A stretch of 64,000 nt of DNA from JACCZR01 sp963844805 (GCA_963844805.1 CAWJPU010000003.1:1-64000); one strand, 5' to 3'; shown: positions 27,672 to 38,343, counted from the first letter of the stretch. Numbers and translations: made by a program. The notes: generated by a model not told the origin, from the letters alone.

Positions 27672-28541
27672 TCAGACGCGGCGGGCGCCCCGCGGCGCGC
27701 GGGGGGCCCGGGGCGCTCGCTGGCAGCGTGGGCACACGTAGGTGCCCCGGCCGGCCGCGCGGAGCTTGACGATCGTCGTGCCGCAGCGCTCGCAAGGCTC
27801 GCCCTCACGCAGGTGGACCATGAACCGGTCCTGGAAGGAGCCGCGGGCGCCGTCGGACTGGCGGAAGTCGTCGATGGTCGCCCCGCGGGCGTCGATGCCC
27901 GCCTCCAGGGAGGCCACCACGGCGTCGCGCAGGTCGCCGATCTGGGGCCGGCGCAGCGTTCCCACCGGCCGCAGCGGGTGGATGCGGGCGCGGTAGAGCG
28001 CCTCGTCGGCGTAGATGTTGCCCACCCCCGCGATACGCTCCTGGGTCAACAGGAACGCCTTCACCGGCGCACGGCGGCCCATGGCCAGCAGCCGCAGGGC
28101 GTCGGCCGTGAAGTCGGGGCTCAGCGGCTCCACGCCCAGCCGCGAGGCGAAGTACTCGTCGCGGGCGTCGGCGCCCAGCAGTACCACGCCCGTGCCGAAC
28201 CGGCGCTGGTCGACGAACAGCAGCCGCTCCTCGCCGATCTCGAACCGCACCCGCAGGTGGCGCCGGCCGGGGTCGTCCTCCTCGGGCCGAACCAGCAGCA
28301 GGTTGCCGGTCATCCGCAGGTGCATCACCACGTAGACCTCGTCCGTCAGCCCCAGCGTGAGGTACTTGCCGCGGCGGGTCACCGCCTCCACGGTCCGGCC
28401 CTCCGTCGCGGCGGCCAGCTCCTCGGGCGGCGCGGGGTCGCACCAGCGCGGGTCGAGCACCTCCAGCCGGCGCAGGACCCTGCCCTCCAGGGCGGGCGCC
28501 AGCTGGCGCCTGATCGTCTCGACCTCGGGCAGCTCGGGCAT
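27672..28541 (-). CDS. mutM: Formamidopyrimidine-DNA glycosylase
   Basis: 289 residues starting MPELPEVETIRRQL, where Pro2/Glu3 are the catalytic N-terminus after Met removal. RRGKYLTLGL supplies the conserved Lys, and AGVGNIYADEALYRA the H2TH part. The C-terminal zinc finger is CERCGTTIVKLRAAGRGTYV followed by CPRC. It removes oxidised purines. The downstream tail is rich in Arg, Ala and Pro. Its ATG overlaps the stop of the upstream lipoprotein gene by one base. Confidence 0.95.
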   Translation of the reverse strand: MPELPEVETIRRQLAPALEGRVLRRLEVLDPRWCDPAPPEELAAATEGRTVEAVTRRGKYLTLGLTDEVYVVMHLRMTGNLLLVRPEEDDPGRRHLRVRFEIGEERLLFVDQRRFGTGVVLLGADARDEYFASRLGVEPLSPDFTADALRLLAMGRRAPVKAFLLTQERIAGVGNIYADEALYRARIHPLRPVGTLRRPQIGDLRDAVVASLEAGIDARGATIDDFRQSDGARGSFQDRFMVHLREGEPCERCGTTIVKLRAAGRGTYVCPRCQRAPRAPRAPRGARRV

Positions 28542-29113
28542 CAGGCCCGGACGCGGCCGGTGACGCGCACCGTCCGCAGCATCGGGCTGAACACCGCGCG
28601 GTCCGCCTTGGCGAAGTCCCTGCGCGTGGCGATCAGCTCGAAGACGTACTCCGCGCTTCCCTTGAACAGGTGGACGCTGCGGGTGTCCAGGCGGCCACCG
28701 GACAGCGACTGCGTGCCGGTGATCTCCACCCCTGGGACACCGCCGACCCGCAGCACGCGCGAGACCTCCAACAGGAACGTCGGGTCGCGCCGGCGGGTGG
28801 CGCTCAGCAGGCGCCGGCGGGCGTCGCGCAGTTGCGCGGCGGTGCGCGGCACGGGCTCCTCGCGCCGGTAGGCGAGAGCCGACACCACCGCGCCCGAAGG
28901 CATCGCGAACCGGAACACCTCGGGGGGCCGGCGGCGGATGACCCGCAGTGGGCGGCGCACCTCGACGCTCATCCCCACGCGCGGGAAGCGAAGCTTCTGG
29001 ACCGCGCCGGTGGGCGCCGCGTTCGGATCGGGCAGCACGGTCTGCTCGGCGCCGCAGGCGGCGAGCAGGCAGGCCAGGGGCACGGCGGCGAGCGCGAGGG
29101 CGCGGGCGAGCAC
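28541..29113 (-). CDS. Hypothetical lipoprotein
   Basis: 190 residues from GTG 29113. A signal peptide with lipobox LLAACG near residue 20 is clear. The mature part alternates short strands and Arg-rich helices (RRPPEVFRFAMPSGAVVSAL, SVHLFKGSAEYVFELIATRR). No named family; the shape resembles small extracytoplasmic PsbP/MOG1-like lipoproteins, which is only a suggestion. Sits between xerD and mutM on the same strand. Confidence 0.75.
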   Translation of the reverse strand: MLARALALAAVPLACLLAACGAEQTVLPDPNAAPTGAVQKLRFPRVGMSVEVRRPLRVIRRRPPEVFRFAMPSGAVVSALAYRREEPVPRTAAQLRDARRRLLSATRRRDPTFLLEVSRVLRVGGVPGVEITGTQSLSGGRLDTRSVHLFKGSAEYVFELIATRRDFAKADRAVFSPMLRTVRVTGRVRA

Positions 29114-29126
29114 CCGCCCTCTTCTA

Positions 29127-30083
29127 TCAGCCGGTGGCCCGGGGGTGAGCCTTGAAGTAGACGTCCTTCAGGCGTGCGCTGGACAGATGGGTGTAGAGCT
29201 GCGTGGTCGCGACGTCGGCGTGGCCGAGCATCTCCTGGACCGATCGCAGGTCGCACCCACCCGCCAGCAGGTGGGTGGCGAAGGTGTGCCGGAGGGTGTG
29301 GGGGCTCATTCGGTCCGCGAGCCCGGCCGCCTCCGCGTGGCGGCGGACGATCTTGTACAGCCCCTGGCGCGTCAGCGCCCCGCCGCGGAAGTTCACGAAC
29401 AGCTCCGGTAGCCGCGCGCCGCGGGTCAGCGCGGGCCGGCCGCGCTCCATGTAGGCCCGCACCGCGCGCACCGCGGTGGCACCCACCGGAACCACCCGCT
29501 CCTTCGAGCCCTTGCCGCGGGCGCGCAGCACGCCCTCGTCGAGATCGAGGTCGCCTACGCCCAGCGTGATCGCCTCCGAGGCGCGCAGACCCGAGGCGTA
29601 CATCAGCTCCAGCAGCGCGCGGTCGCGCAGCGCCGTGGGCTCGGTGCCGCGCGGCTGGTCGAGCAGCTTGGCCACCTCGCCGCGGGTGAGCACCTGGGGC
29701 AGCCGCTTGCCGCGCCGGGGTGAGCTGAGCGCGACCGTGGGGTCGTCGGTGCGCACCTCCTCGCGCAGCAGGTGGCGGTAGAAGGACCGCAGGCAGGCGG
29801 CCTTGCGGTGCAGCGTCGCCGGCGAGGCGGGCTTGCCGTTGCCCGCCGCCAGCGCGGACAGGAAGTCCGAGACCTCCGGCGGCCCGACGGTCAGCGCGTC
29901 GAGGTGGTGCGCCTCCAGGTGGCGGCCGAACTGCAGCAGGTCGCCGCGGTAGGCCTCCAGGGTGTTGCGCGACAGGCCGCGCTCGAACTCGAGGTAGGCG
30001 AGGAAGTCCAGCACCAGGTGCTCGTAGGGGCGGCTGGCAAGCACCCCATTGCGGGGCACAGGCGGACGCTCGAGAGTTGCCAT
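29127..30083 (-). CDS. xerD: Tyrosine recombinase XerD
   Basis: 318 residues. N-terminal SAM-like DNA-binding domain (FLAYLEFERGLSRNTLEAYR), then the catalytic domain with Arg in YASGLRASEA, Lys in GKGSKERVVPV, HTLRHTFATHLL (HxxR), LGHADVATTQLYTHLS (His and nucleophilic Tyr). Length and motifs fit chromosomal XerD rather than a phage integrase, and it lies among housekeeping genes. It resolves chromosome dimers at dif with XerC. Confidence 0.9.
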   Translation of the reverse strand: MATLERPPVPRNGVLASRPYEHLVLDFLAYLEFERGLSRNTLEAYRGDLLQFGRHLEAHHLDALTVGPPEVSDFLSALAAGNGKPASPATLHRKAACLRSFYRHLLREEVRTDDPTVALSSPRRGKRLPQVLTRGEVAKLLDQPRGTEPTALRDRALLELMYASGLRASEAITLGVGDLDLDEGVLRARGKGSKERVVPVGATAVRAVRAYMERGRPALTRGARLPELFVNFRGGALTRQGLYKIVRRHAEAAGLADRMSPHTLRHTFATHLLAGGCDLRSVQEMLGHADVATTQLYTHLSSARLKDVYFKAHPRATG

Positions 30084-30119
30084 GTGCCCGATTTCGCCCG
30101 TCCCGCCGGGCCCCCTCCC

Positions 30120-30638
30120 CTATGCACGGCTTCGCTCAAACCACAGCAGGCCGACCAGCGTCTTGGAGTCGCGGCACTCCTCGATGGTCTGTCCCAGCTC
30201 GTCCAGCGGCACGGTCACGATCTCGATCCGCTCGTCCTCGTCGGCCTCCTCGGAGTGGTCGTAGAGGTCGGTCGCCAGGTACAGGTGGCACTCCTCGTCG
30301 GCGAACCCGGGCGAGGTCCAGAAGGAGGTCAGGTGCTCCCAGGTCTCGGCCCCCTTGCCGATCTCCTCGGCCAGCTCGCGCTTGGCCGTCTCCAGCGGCT
30401 CCTCGTCCTCCAGCTTGCCGGCCGGCAGCTCGAGCAGGGCCTGCTCGTCGACCGCCTCCCGCGGCTGGCGCACGAGGTACAGGCGCTCGCCGTCGTGGGC
30501 GACGACGCCCACCGCGCCGGGATGGGCGACCACCTCGCGGTCGGCCTCCTCGCCGTCGTCGAAGCGGACGCGGTCCACCCGCACGGTGGCGATCTTGCCG
30601 CTCCAGACCTCCTCGCTGCCGATCTTCTCGAAGCTCAC
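30120..30638 (-). CDS. NUDIX hydrolase, ADP-ribose pyrophosphatase type
   Basis: 172 residues from GTG 30638, overlapping the upstream peptidase stop as GTGA. The Nudix box begins GKLEDEEPLETAKRELAEEI and is followed by G. The preceding QALLELPAGKLE and following FWTSPGFADEECHLYLA are typical of ADP-ribose pyrophosphatases. Usually lies next to xerD in actinobacteria, as here. Confidence 0.87.
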   Translation of the reverse strand: MSFEKIGSEEVWSGKIATVRVDRVRFDDGEEADREVVAHPGAVGVVAHDGERLYLVRQPREAVDEQALLELPAGKLEDEEPLETAKRELAEEIGKGAETWEHLTSFWTSPGFADEECHLYLATDLYDHSEEADEDERIEIVTVPLDELGQTIEECRDSKTLVGLLWFERSRA

Positions 30639-31749
30639 CGGCCCGCCTCTCTCACGATCGCCAGGGTCACGATGCAGCATTCGCTCCAGCGCCTGAACCG
30701 TGACCGACTCGTCGGGCCGGTGGTTGCGCTCGGTCCCGTTGGCCACGTTGGCGGTCGGGCAGGCCGGCGGCGATCAGCGCGTTGGCGTCGCTGCCGCCGC
30801 CGGTGGTGACCGGCTTGGCTCGGGCCCCAGCGCCCGCATCGCGATCTCGACCGGCGGCGAGGTGCGCCGCAGCCGGAAGCCGCGGAAGAGCTCCTCGACC
30901 GTGGTCTCGACGTCGCAGTCCAGGTCGCTGGCGGCCTCGGTGGCGGCGTCGACCATCCCCGTCACCACCTCCGACACGCGGTCGTGGTCGATCGAGCGCG
31001 CCTCCAGCTCGACCAGGCAGCTGTCGGGCACGACGTTGGTCGCTCCGCCGCCCTCGATCCGGCCGGCGTTGGCGGTGGTCTCGTCGTCGAGGCGACCGAG
31101 CGCAGCCGGTCGACGAAGCGGGCCGCCGCCTCGATGGCGCTCTTGCCGTCCTCGGGCCGGATGCCGGCGTGGGCGGCCACGCCGCGGAAGCGCGCCTCGA
31201 CCTTCTGGTAGGTGGGCGCGGCCACGATCACCTCGCCGATCGGGGTCGCGTGGTCGAACACGAAGCCCATCTCGGCCCTCAGCCGCGAGCGGTCGAAGGC
31301 GTGGGCGCCCAGCAGCCCGTCCTCCTCGTGGGTGGTGAACAGCAGCTCCACCCCCACCGGGCTGCCGGTCTCCAGCAGTCGGCGCAGCGCGCCCAGGATC
31401 GTGGTCATCGCGGCCTTGTTGTCGGCGCCCAGCACGGCGTGGTGGCGGTTGCGCAGCACGCCGTCCTCCTCGACCACCTCCACCGGCCCGCCCAGCGGGA
31501 CGGTGTCCATGTGCGCGCACAGCAGCACGGTGCGCTCGAACTCGCCCGGCAGCCGGGCGAACACGTTGCCGGCGTCCGAGCCGGTCACCGGGCCGGTGTC
31601 GTCCTCCTCGGGCTCCAGGCCCAGCTCCCGAAGGTCGGCGAGCAGGGCGTCGGCCATCGGGCGCTCGTGGCCCGAGGGGCTCTCTATCTCGCAGAACCGG
31701 GTGAAGTCCGCGAGCAGCCGCCTGTGCTCGCGATGGGGTGCTCGCGCAC
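30635..31749 (-). CDS. M20 family metallopeptidase/deacylase, several frameshifts
   Basis: GTG 31749 directly follows the pyrG stop. Conserved M20 sequence appears in pieces: FCEIESPSGHERPMADALLA, TVLLCAHMDTVPLGG (HxD), HHAVLGADNKAAMTTILGAL (bridging Asp), LLFTTHEEDGLLGA (EE), VAAHAGIRPEDGKSAIEAAA (dimerisation His), then ATNVVPDSCLVELEARSIDH, and finally GTERNHRPDESVTVQALERM. The real C-terminus is TLAIVREAGR with the stop overlapping the NUDIX start. Pieces are joined by indels near 31720, 31100, 30800 and 30675. It is likely a PepT-like tripeptidase. Confidence 0.82.
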
Positions 31750-33399
31750 CTACTGCGCGCGGACCGAGGGCTCGCCCTCGGGGACCCTGCCGCGGGCGCG
31801 CTCCACCGCGGCGCCCACGAACTCGCGGAACAGCGGCTGCGGGCGCAGCGGGCGCGACTTGAACTCGGGGTGGAACTGCGAGGCGACGAAGAAGGGGTGC
31901 TCGGGCAGCTCGACGACCTCGACCAGGCGCTCGTCGGGCGACGTGCCCGAGCAGACCAGGCCGGCGTGCTCCAGGCGCTTGCGCAGGTGGTTGTTGACCT
32001 CGTAGCGGTGGCGGTGGCGCTCGTAGATGACCGCCTCGCCGTAGACCTCGCGGGCGCGGGTGCCGTCGTGCAGCTTCACCGGGTCGGCGCCCAGGCGCAT
32101 CGTGCCGCCCATGTCGCGCACCTCCTTCTGCTCGGGCAGGAGGTCGATCACCGGGTTGGGCGTCTCGGGGTCGAACTCGGTGGAGTTGGCGCCCTCCATG
32201 CCCACCACGTGGCGGGCGAAGTCGGCCACCGCGATCTGCATGCCGAGGCAGATCCCCAGGTAGGGCACGTGCTCCTCGCGGGCGAAGCGGCTGGCGCGGA
32301 TCTTGCCCTCGATGCCGCGGACGCCGAAGCCGCCGGGGATCAGGATCGCCGTCGCACGCCTCGAGCTCCGCCGTCGTCGAAGCGCTCGGAGTCGATCCAG
32401 GTGACCTCGACCTTGGCCCCGTGGTGGATGCCGGCGTGGTTGAGGGCCTCGATCACCGACAGGTAGGCGTCCTCGAGCCGCGTGTACTTGCCCACCAGGC
32501 CGATCCGCACCGGGGTGTCGGCGGTGGCGTGGCGATCGACCAGCGCCTTCCACTCGTCGAGGTTGGGCGGGCCGGCCGAGATGCCGAAGTGGTCGAGGAT
32601 CCGGTCGTCGACGCCCTCGCCCTGGAACTCGAGCGGCACGCGGTAGATCGAGCTCGACGTCGCGGGCCGAGATGACCGAGTCCACCGGCAGGTTCGCGAA
32701 CAGGGCGATCTTGCTGCGGATGTCGCGGTCCAGCGGCTCCTCGCAGCGGCACATGACCATGTCGGGCTGGATGCCGATGCGGCGCAGCTCCTGCACCGAG
32801 TGCTGGGTGGGCTTGGTCTTCAGCTCGCCGGCGTGGCCCAGGAACGGCACCAGCGTGAGGTGGATGAACATGCAGCGCTCGCGGCCCTCGTCCACCGAGA
32901 ACTGGCGCAGCGCCTCCAGGAAGGGCAGCGACTCGATGTCGCCCACCGTGCCGCCGATCTCGGTGATCACCACGTCGACCTCTTCGGACTCGGCGACCCG
33001 CTTGATGCGCTGCTTGATCTCGTCGGTGATGTGGGGGATCACCTGGACGGTGCCGCCCAGGTAGTCGCCGCGGCGCTCGCGGCGGATGACCGAGTCGTAG
33101 ATCGCGCCGGCCGTGGCGTTGGAGGCGCGCGTGGCGTTGACGTCGGTGAAGCGCTCGTAGTGGCCGAGGTCGAGGTCGGTCTCCGCGCCGTCCTCGGTCA
33201 CGAACACCTCGCCGTGCTGGAACGGGCTCATCGTGCCCGGGTCCACGTTGATGTAGGGGTCGAACTTCTGGATCGAGACCGTCAGGCCCCGGCTGACCAG
33301 CAGCTGCCCGATGGAGGCGGCGGCGATGCCCTTTCCGAGTGCCGAGACGACGCCCCCGGTGACGAAGATGAAGCGCGTCTGCGAGGAACCCTGTGGCAT
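31750..33399 (-). CDS. pyrG: CTP synthase, frameshifted
   Basis: About 550 residues. N-terminal synthase domain: FIFVTGGVVSALGKGIAAAS, KFDPYINVDPGTMSPFQHGE, VVITEIGGTVGDIESLPFLE. After an indel near 32650: VPLEFQGEGVDDRILDHFGI and IGLVGKYTRLEDAYLSVIEA. After a second near 32355, the glutaminase domain: ILIPGGFGVRGIEGK, YLGICLGMQIAVADFAR (catalytic Cys) and FHPEFKSRP (His/Glu). It makes CTP from UTP. The two shifts cancel in length, so this essential gene is probably intact in the cell. Confidence 0.93.
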   Translation of the reverse strand: MPQGSSQTRFIFVTGGVVSALGKGIAAASIGQLLVSRGLTVSIQKFDPYINVDPGTMSPFQHGEVFVTEDGAETDLDLGHYERFTDVNATRASNATAGAIYDSVIRRERRGDYLGGTVQVIPHITDEIKQRIKRVAESEEVDVVITEIGGTVGDIESLPFLEALRQFSVDEGRERCMFIHLTLVPFLGHAGELKTKPTQHSVQELRRIGIQPDMVMCRCEEPLDRDIRSKIALFANLPVDSVISARDVELDLPRAARVPGRGRRRPDPRPLRHLGRPAQPRRVEGAGRSPRHRRHPGADRPGGQVHAARGRLPVGDRGPQPRRHPPRGQGRGHLDRLRALRRRRSSRRATAILIPGGFGVRGIEGKIRASRFAREEHVPYLGICLGMQIAVADFARHVVGMEGANSTEFDPETPNPVIDLLPEQKEVRDMGGTMRLGADPVKLHDGTRAREVYGEAVIYERHRHRYEVNNHLRKRLEHAGLVCSGTSPDERLVEVVELPEHPFFVASQFHPEFKSRPLRPQPLFREFVGAAVERARGRVPEGEPSVRAQ

Positions 33400-33461
33400 C
33401 TGCTCTGGGCCGCGAGTCTAGACGCGGGTGCGGCGGAACGGCGGCTGTCTACGGTGAGCAA

Positions 33462-34917
33462 ATGCCGGAGGAAGGGGGATCTTCGCGTGCCTGGACCTGG
33501 GTGGGGGCCCTCACCCTGCTGGGGCTCGTGCTGCGCCTGCCCGGCATCGAGCAGTCCTTCTCCTTCGACGAGGCCTACGGCGTGGGCAACCTCCTCGACC
33601 GCTCCCTGGGCGACATGCTCGCGACCCTGCCGCGCAGCGAGTCCTCGCCGCCGCTGCACTACGTGGCGGCGTGGGGCTGGGGCAACGTCTTCGGCCTGGG
33701 CGAGGCGGGCGTGCGCTCGCTGTCGGTGCTCGCCGGCGTGGCCACGGTGCCGGTGGCCTACCTGGCCGGGCGCGAGCTGGTCGGGGTGCGGGCCGGGCTC
33801 ATCGCCGCCGCGCTCGTGGCGGTCAGCCCCTTTCTCGTCTTCTACAGCCTGGAGGCGCGGGCCTACTCGCTGCTGACCCTCCTGGGCGCGCTGTCGTTCT
33901 GGCTCTTCGCCCGGGCGCTGCGGCGCCCCGGGGCGGGGCCGCTCGCGCTCTGGGCGGTCGCTCGGCCCTGGCGCTGGCCACGCACTACTTCGCGGGTTCC
34001 TGGTGCTCGCCGAGGCCGCGTGGCTGCTCGTGGCGGCCGCGGCGGTCCCGGCCGGTGCTGGCGGCGGTCGGAGGCGGTGGTGCTCGCCGCCGCTCGCGCT
34101 GCTGCCGCTGGCGCTCGACCAGGCCGACGGCCGCACGGGCTGGATCGGCCAGACCGGCCTCGCCACCCGCGCCCGGCAGACGGCGACCCAGTTCGTGGTC
34201 GGCGAGATCGACCCGGTCTCCAACCTCGTGCTCGTGCTGCTGCTGGCGGCGGGCGCCGATCGCGCTGGCCCTCGTGCTGCGCGGCCGCGGCGGGAGGCCT
34301 GTCCGCGCGGCGCGGGTGCCGCTGGGGGTCGCCGCGGCCGCCGTGGCGGTGCCGCTCGTGCTGGACCTGCTCGGCGCCCACTACCTCATCGCCCGCAACG
34401 CGATCGCCGTGCTGCCCGTGCTCGCGGTCGGGCCTGGGCGCGCTGCTGTCCGCCGCCCCTGCCCGCCCGGCGGCGGCGTTCGCGGTGGCGGCCTGCGCGG
34501 TGGGCCTGGCCATCTCCGTGGCCTCCTGGTTCGACCCCGCGCTCCAGCGCCCCGACATCCGCGCGGCGGCCGAGTCGCTCGAGCGCAGCCGACGCCGGTG
34601 GTGGTCGCGCCCTACCTCAGCAGCGCGCAGCTCACGCTCTACGCCCCGCGCTACGCCCAGGCGACGCCCGAGCTGCGCACCAACCGCGTCGACGTCATCG
34701 AGCCGCGTGCGCCGGCGCGGCAGCCCGGGCCCCTCGCGGCCGCCCACGCCGAGCCCCTCCCCCGGGCTTCGCGCTCGTCGACCGCGAGGACCGCGGCGGC
34801 TACGCCCGCATGAGCTACCGCGTCCGCGGCCCCGCGAGCGCTGGTCACGCAGGCGAGATCGAGCGGCTCAGCCCGCCCCAGCCGCCCTGGGACCCGGTCG
34901 TGCTGGTACGGCGCTGA
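33462..34917 (+). CDS. Membrane glycosyltransferase of the PMT/ArnT (GT39-like) type, many frameshifts
   Basis: ATG 33462. The first 170 residues are intact: WVGALTLLGLVLRLPGIEQS, FSFDEAYG (catalytic Asp/Glu loop), LGEAGVRSLSVLAGVATVPV and VSPFLVFYSLEARAYSLLTL, with alternating membrane helices. Later pieces in other frames include DPVSNLVLVLLLA, VPLGVAAAAVAVPLVLDLLG, HYLIARNAIAVLPVLAVG, SVASWFDPALQRPDIRAAAE and APYLSSAQLTLYAPRYAQAT, with the end WDPVVLVRR. At least five indels. It transfers a sugar from a polyprenyl-phosphate donor outside the membrane. Convergent with recN. Confidence 0.75.
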
Positions 34918-34920
34918 CGG

Positions 34921-36605
34921 TCAGGCGGCGGCCAGCAGGCGCTCGGCGTGCCGGCGGGCCCCGGCGTCGCCGGCCTCGGCGCCCATCATCCGGCACAGCT
35001 CCTCGACCACCTCGTCGCCCTCGAGCCCGGTGACCTCCGTGCGCGCCAGGTCGCCCTCGGCGTGCTTCTCGATCCGGAAGTGGCGGCCCGGCCAGCGCGG
35101 CCACCTGGGGCAGGTGGGTGATGCACAGCACCTGGCGGTCGGCCCCCAGCGCCTGAAGCCGCTCGCCGACCGCGTTGGCGGTCTGGCCCGCCCACGCCGG
35201 CGTCGACCTCGTCGAAGACCAGCGTCTGCGGCCCGCCCGCGCTGGCCACGCCGAACAGGGCGAGCATCACCCGCGAGAGCTCGCCGCCCGACGCGGCCTC
35301 GCGCAGGGGCGCCGCGGGCACGCCGCGGTTGGCGGCCAGCATGAACTCCACGCCCTCGGCGCCCTGGGGGCCGAGCTCGCCGCGCGGGCGCAGCTCCGCG
35401 GAGAACGAGGCGTCCTCCAGCGCCAGCCGGCCCAGCTCCTCGAGCACCCGCTCCTCCAGCGCCGGGCACCGCCGCCCGCCGGGCCTCGCTCAGCTCGCCC
35501 GCCAGGCGCGACTCGCGCTCGGCCGCCTCGTCCAGCGCGGCCTGCAGCTCCTCGGCGGCCTCCTCGGCGCCGGCCAGGCGGTCGCGCTCGGCCACGCAGC
35601 GCGCGTGGTGCTCCAGCACGCTGGCCACCGAGCCGCCGTGCTTTCGCAGCAGGCGGTCGTAGGCCTCCAGCCGCGCCTCGACCTCCTCCAGCCGCCCCGG
35701 CTCGCCCTCCAGGCCCTCGCCGTAGCGGCGCAGCTCGGCGGCCACGTCGTCGGCCTCGATGCGCAGCTCGCGCAGCCGGGCGGCCAGCGCGTCGAGCGCG
35801 GGGTCGACGCCCTCGGGGCCCTCGGCCAGCGCCTCGGCCTGCGCCATGAGGCCCGCCGCGCCGCTGGACTCGCCCGACTCGGGCGCCATCGCCTCCGCCG
35901 CCCCGCCCGCCGCGGCGCGCAGCGCCTCGAGGTGGCGCAGCCGGTCGCGCTCGGCCAGCGAGCGACTCGTGCTCGGCCTCGGTGGGCTCGAGCTCCTCGA
36001 TCTCGCCGATCTCGAACACCAGCAGGTCCAGGTCGCGCTCGCGCGCGCCCGCCCGCGCCCGAAGCTCCTCCAGCTCGCGCCGGCAGGCCCGTGCCCGCTC
36101 GTGGGCCTCGAGGTAGGCGGCCCGCAGCGCGAGGTGCTCGGGCCCGCAGAAGGAGTCCAGCACCTCGAGCTGGGCGGCGGCCACGGTCAGGCGGCGGTGC
36201 TCGTGCTGGCCGAGGAAGGAGACCAGCCGCCCGCCGAGCTCGCGCAGGTCGGCGGCCGTGGCCGAGCGGCCCTGCACGAACGCGCTCGTGCGCCCGCCCG
36301 CCGAGACCCGCCGGCCCAGCACGATCTCCTCGGTGCCCTCGGGCACCCGCTCGCGCAGGTCGTCCAGCTCGGGAGCGTCCAGGAGGCCCGGCGGCAGCTC
36401 GAACACGCCCTCCACCCAGGCCTCGCTCGGCGCCGGGGCGCACCGTGCCCACCGGCGGCTTGCCGCCCAGCAGCAGGTCCAGGGCGCCGGCCAGCACGGT
36501 CTTGCCCGCGCCGGTCTCGCCCGTGATGACGTTCAGGCCGGGGCCGAGGCGCAGCTCGGTGCGCTCGATCAGCAGCAGGTTCTCGACGCGGAGCTCGAGG
36601 AGCAT
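34921..36605 (-). CDS. recN: DNA repair protein RecN, frameshifted
   Basis: ATG 36605 starts LLELRVENLLLIERTELRLG, followed by Walker A GETGAGKT. Long coiled-coil arms rich in Glu, Arg and Ala fill the middle. The C-terminal half has the signature SGGELSRVMLALFGV and Walker B TLVFDEVDAGVGG, then MLCITHLPQVAALA and FRIEKHAEGD. Indels near 36430, 35965, 35470, 35205 and 35090 break it. SMC-like ATPase for double-strand break repair. Follows tlyA and nadK, the usual actinobacterial order. Confidence 0.88.
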
Positions 36606-36656
36606 CGCACCCGCTTCTAGCAACGGCCCCCGACGGAGAGGGCCCGGCGTAACGCT

Positions 36657-37509
36657 CTAGTGCGCCAGCTGGCCGAACTTGTCGCGCAGGCGGCGGTAGA
36701 AGCTCGAGCCCGGCAGCTGGGCCAGCAGCGCCCCCTCGCGCCGGTAGCGCACCTGCATGCGCTCCTGGGGCTCCAGCGTGCAGACGATCCGGCCGTCGGT
36801 GGTCACGTCCACCGGCTCCTCGGTGGAGCGGTTCTCGACCTCCAGCACGTCGTCCGGCGCGGCCACCAGCGCCCGCGCGGTGAGCGTGTGGGGGGCGATG
36901 AAGGAGACCACGTAGCCCTCCACGCCCCAGGCCAGCACCGGGCCCGCCGTTGGCCAGGTTGTAGCCGGTGGAGCCCGCCGCGGTGGAGACCACGAGCCCG
37001 TCGCAGCGCACCAGCCCGATCTCGGTGCCCTGGACCGAGTAGCCCAGCTCGGCCACGCGCAGGTCCTGGCGGCGGTGGAAGGAGAAGTCGTTGACCGCCA
37101 GCCACTGGTCGTCGCCGGCGACCAGGGCCGGGATCGCCAGCTCCTCGAAGTCGCCGGTCAGCGCGCGGCGCACGCCGTCGTCGAAGTCGTTGTTCTCGAT
37201 CGTGGCCAGGAAGCCGATCGCGCCGTAGTTGACCGCGAACACCGGCACCCGCGGGCGGCGAAGCGGCGCAGCGCGGAGAGGATGGTGCCGTCGCCGCCCA
37301 GCACCAGCGCCAGGTCGGTGTCGGCGTCGGGGTCGGTGCCCAGCTCCGCGCCCTGGCAGCTCGCTCGAAGCCGTGCTTGTCCACCTCCTCCTCGGGCACC
37401 TGGAGGCGCACGCCCTCCTCGGCGCACAGCTCGGCCAGCCGGCGCACGGCCTCGTCGGTCGCCCCGGCGCCCGGCGGGTGAAGACGGTGATGGCCTTCGG
37501 CGCGCTCAC
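36657..37509 (-). CDS. nadK: NAD kinase, frameshifted
   Basis: GTG 37509 overlaps the tlyA stop as GTGA. Pieces: SAPKAITVFTR, then TDEAVRRLAELCAEEGVRLQ, then LALVLGGDGTILSALRRFAA (GGDGT), then VFAVNYGAIGFLATIE, GLVVSTAAGSTGYNLANGG and VEGYVVSFIAPHTLTARALV. The C-terminus ends FYRRLRDKFGQLAH. Indels near 37470, 37365, 37260 and 36945. It phosphorylates NAD to NADP. Confidence 0.9.
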
Positions 37510-38301
37510 GGCTCGGCCCTCCGGGCGGCGTCCTCGAGGTCGGCCGCGGCGCCCTCGCGGCCCGGCTCGGCCAGCCACACGAAGCTCTCGCGGTTGCCCG
37601 CCGGCCCCGGCAGCCCCGAGGAGGCGTAGACCGAGCACCGACAGCCCCAGCTCCTCGCGCGCGAAGCGGCCCGACCTCGACCAGCGCCGCGCGGCGGTCC
37701 TCGGCCGAGCGGACCACCCCTCCCCCGCCCACTCGCTCGCGGCCGACCTCGAACTGCGGCTTGACCATCGCCAGCAGGTCGAAGCGCGCCGGCGGCGGCG
37801 CCGACCACGGCGGGCAGCACCTTGGCCAGGGAGATGAACGAGACGTCGATGACGATCAGGTCGGGCGCCGGGTCGAGCTCCCCGGGCGCGAGCTCGCGCG
37901 CGTTGCGCCGCTCGACCACCGTCACCCGCGGGTCCTCGCGCAGCTTCCAGCTCAGCTCGCCGTAGGCCACGTCGAGCGCGGTGACGTGCTCGGCGCCGCG
38001 CTGGAGCAGGCAGTCGGTGAAGCCGCCGGTCGAGGCGCCCACGTCCAGGCAGTCGCGCCCGCGGGGTCCACGCCGAAGGCGTCGAGGGCGTTGGCCAGCT
38101 TCACCCCGCCGCGGCTGACGAAGGGCGGCGGGGCGTCGACCTCCACGGCGACGTCGTCGGTGACCAGCTGGCCGGGCTTGGCGGCGGGGCGGCGGTCGCG
38201 CCCAGATGGACCTCGCCGGCCATCACCGCGGCCGCCGCGCGCGAGCGCGACTCGTAGAGCCCGCGCTCGGCCAACAGGGTGTCCAGGCGGCGCCGGGCCA
38301 C
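37506..38301 (-). CDS. tlyA: TlyA family rRNA 2'-O-methyltransferase, frameshifted
   Basis: GTG 38301. N-terminal S4 RNA-binding domain RLDTLLAERGLYESRSRAAA; then PPPFVSRGGVKLANALDAFG; after an indel near 38060 the SAM-binding motif VGASTGGFTDCLLQRGAEHV, then LIVIDVSFISLAKVLPAV. The C-terminus is disrupted by further indels near 37795 and 37660 and ends ADLEDAARRAEP. It methylates ribosomal RNA; some homologues are annotated as hemolysins. Heads the tlyA-nadK-recN operon. Confidence 0.88.
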
Positions 38302-38343
38302 CGCCGCAGATTATCCGGCGTGTCACGCGGATTACCGGTTACG

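Noticed and set aside
27478..27795. Gly-Ser-Ala repeat protein on the minus strand
   Set aside because: It is produced by the 9-bp tandem repeat and by antisense reading of the mutM end; no start or ribosome binding site supports it.
29127..30083. Tyrosine recombinase as the integrase of the 2.6-7 kb element
   Set aside because: It is 20 kb away among housekeeping genes and has the length and motifs of chromosomal XerD.
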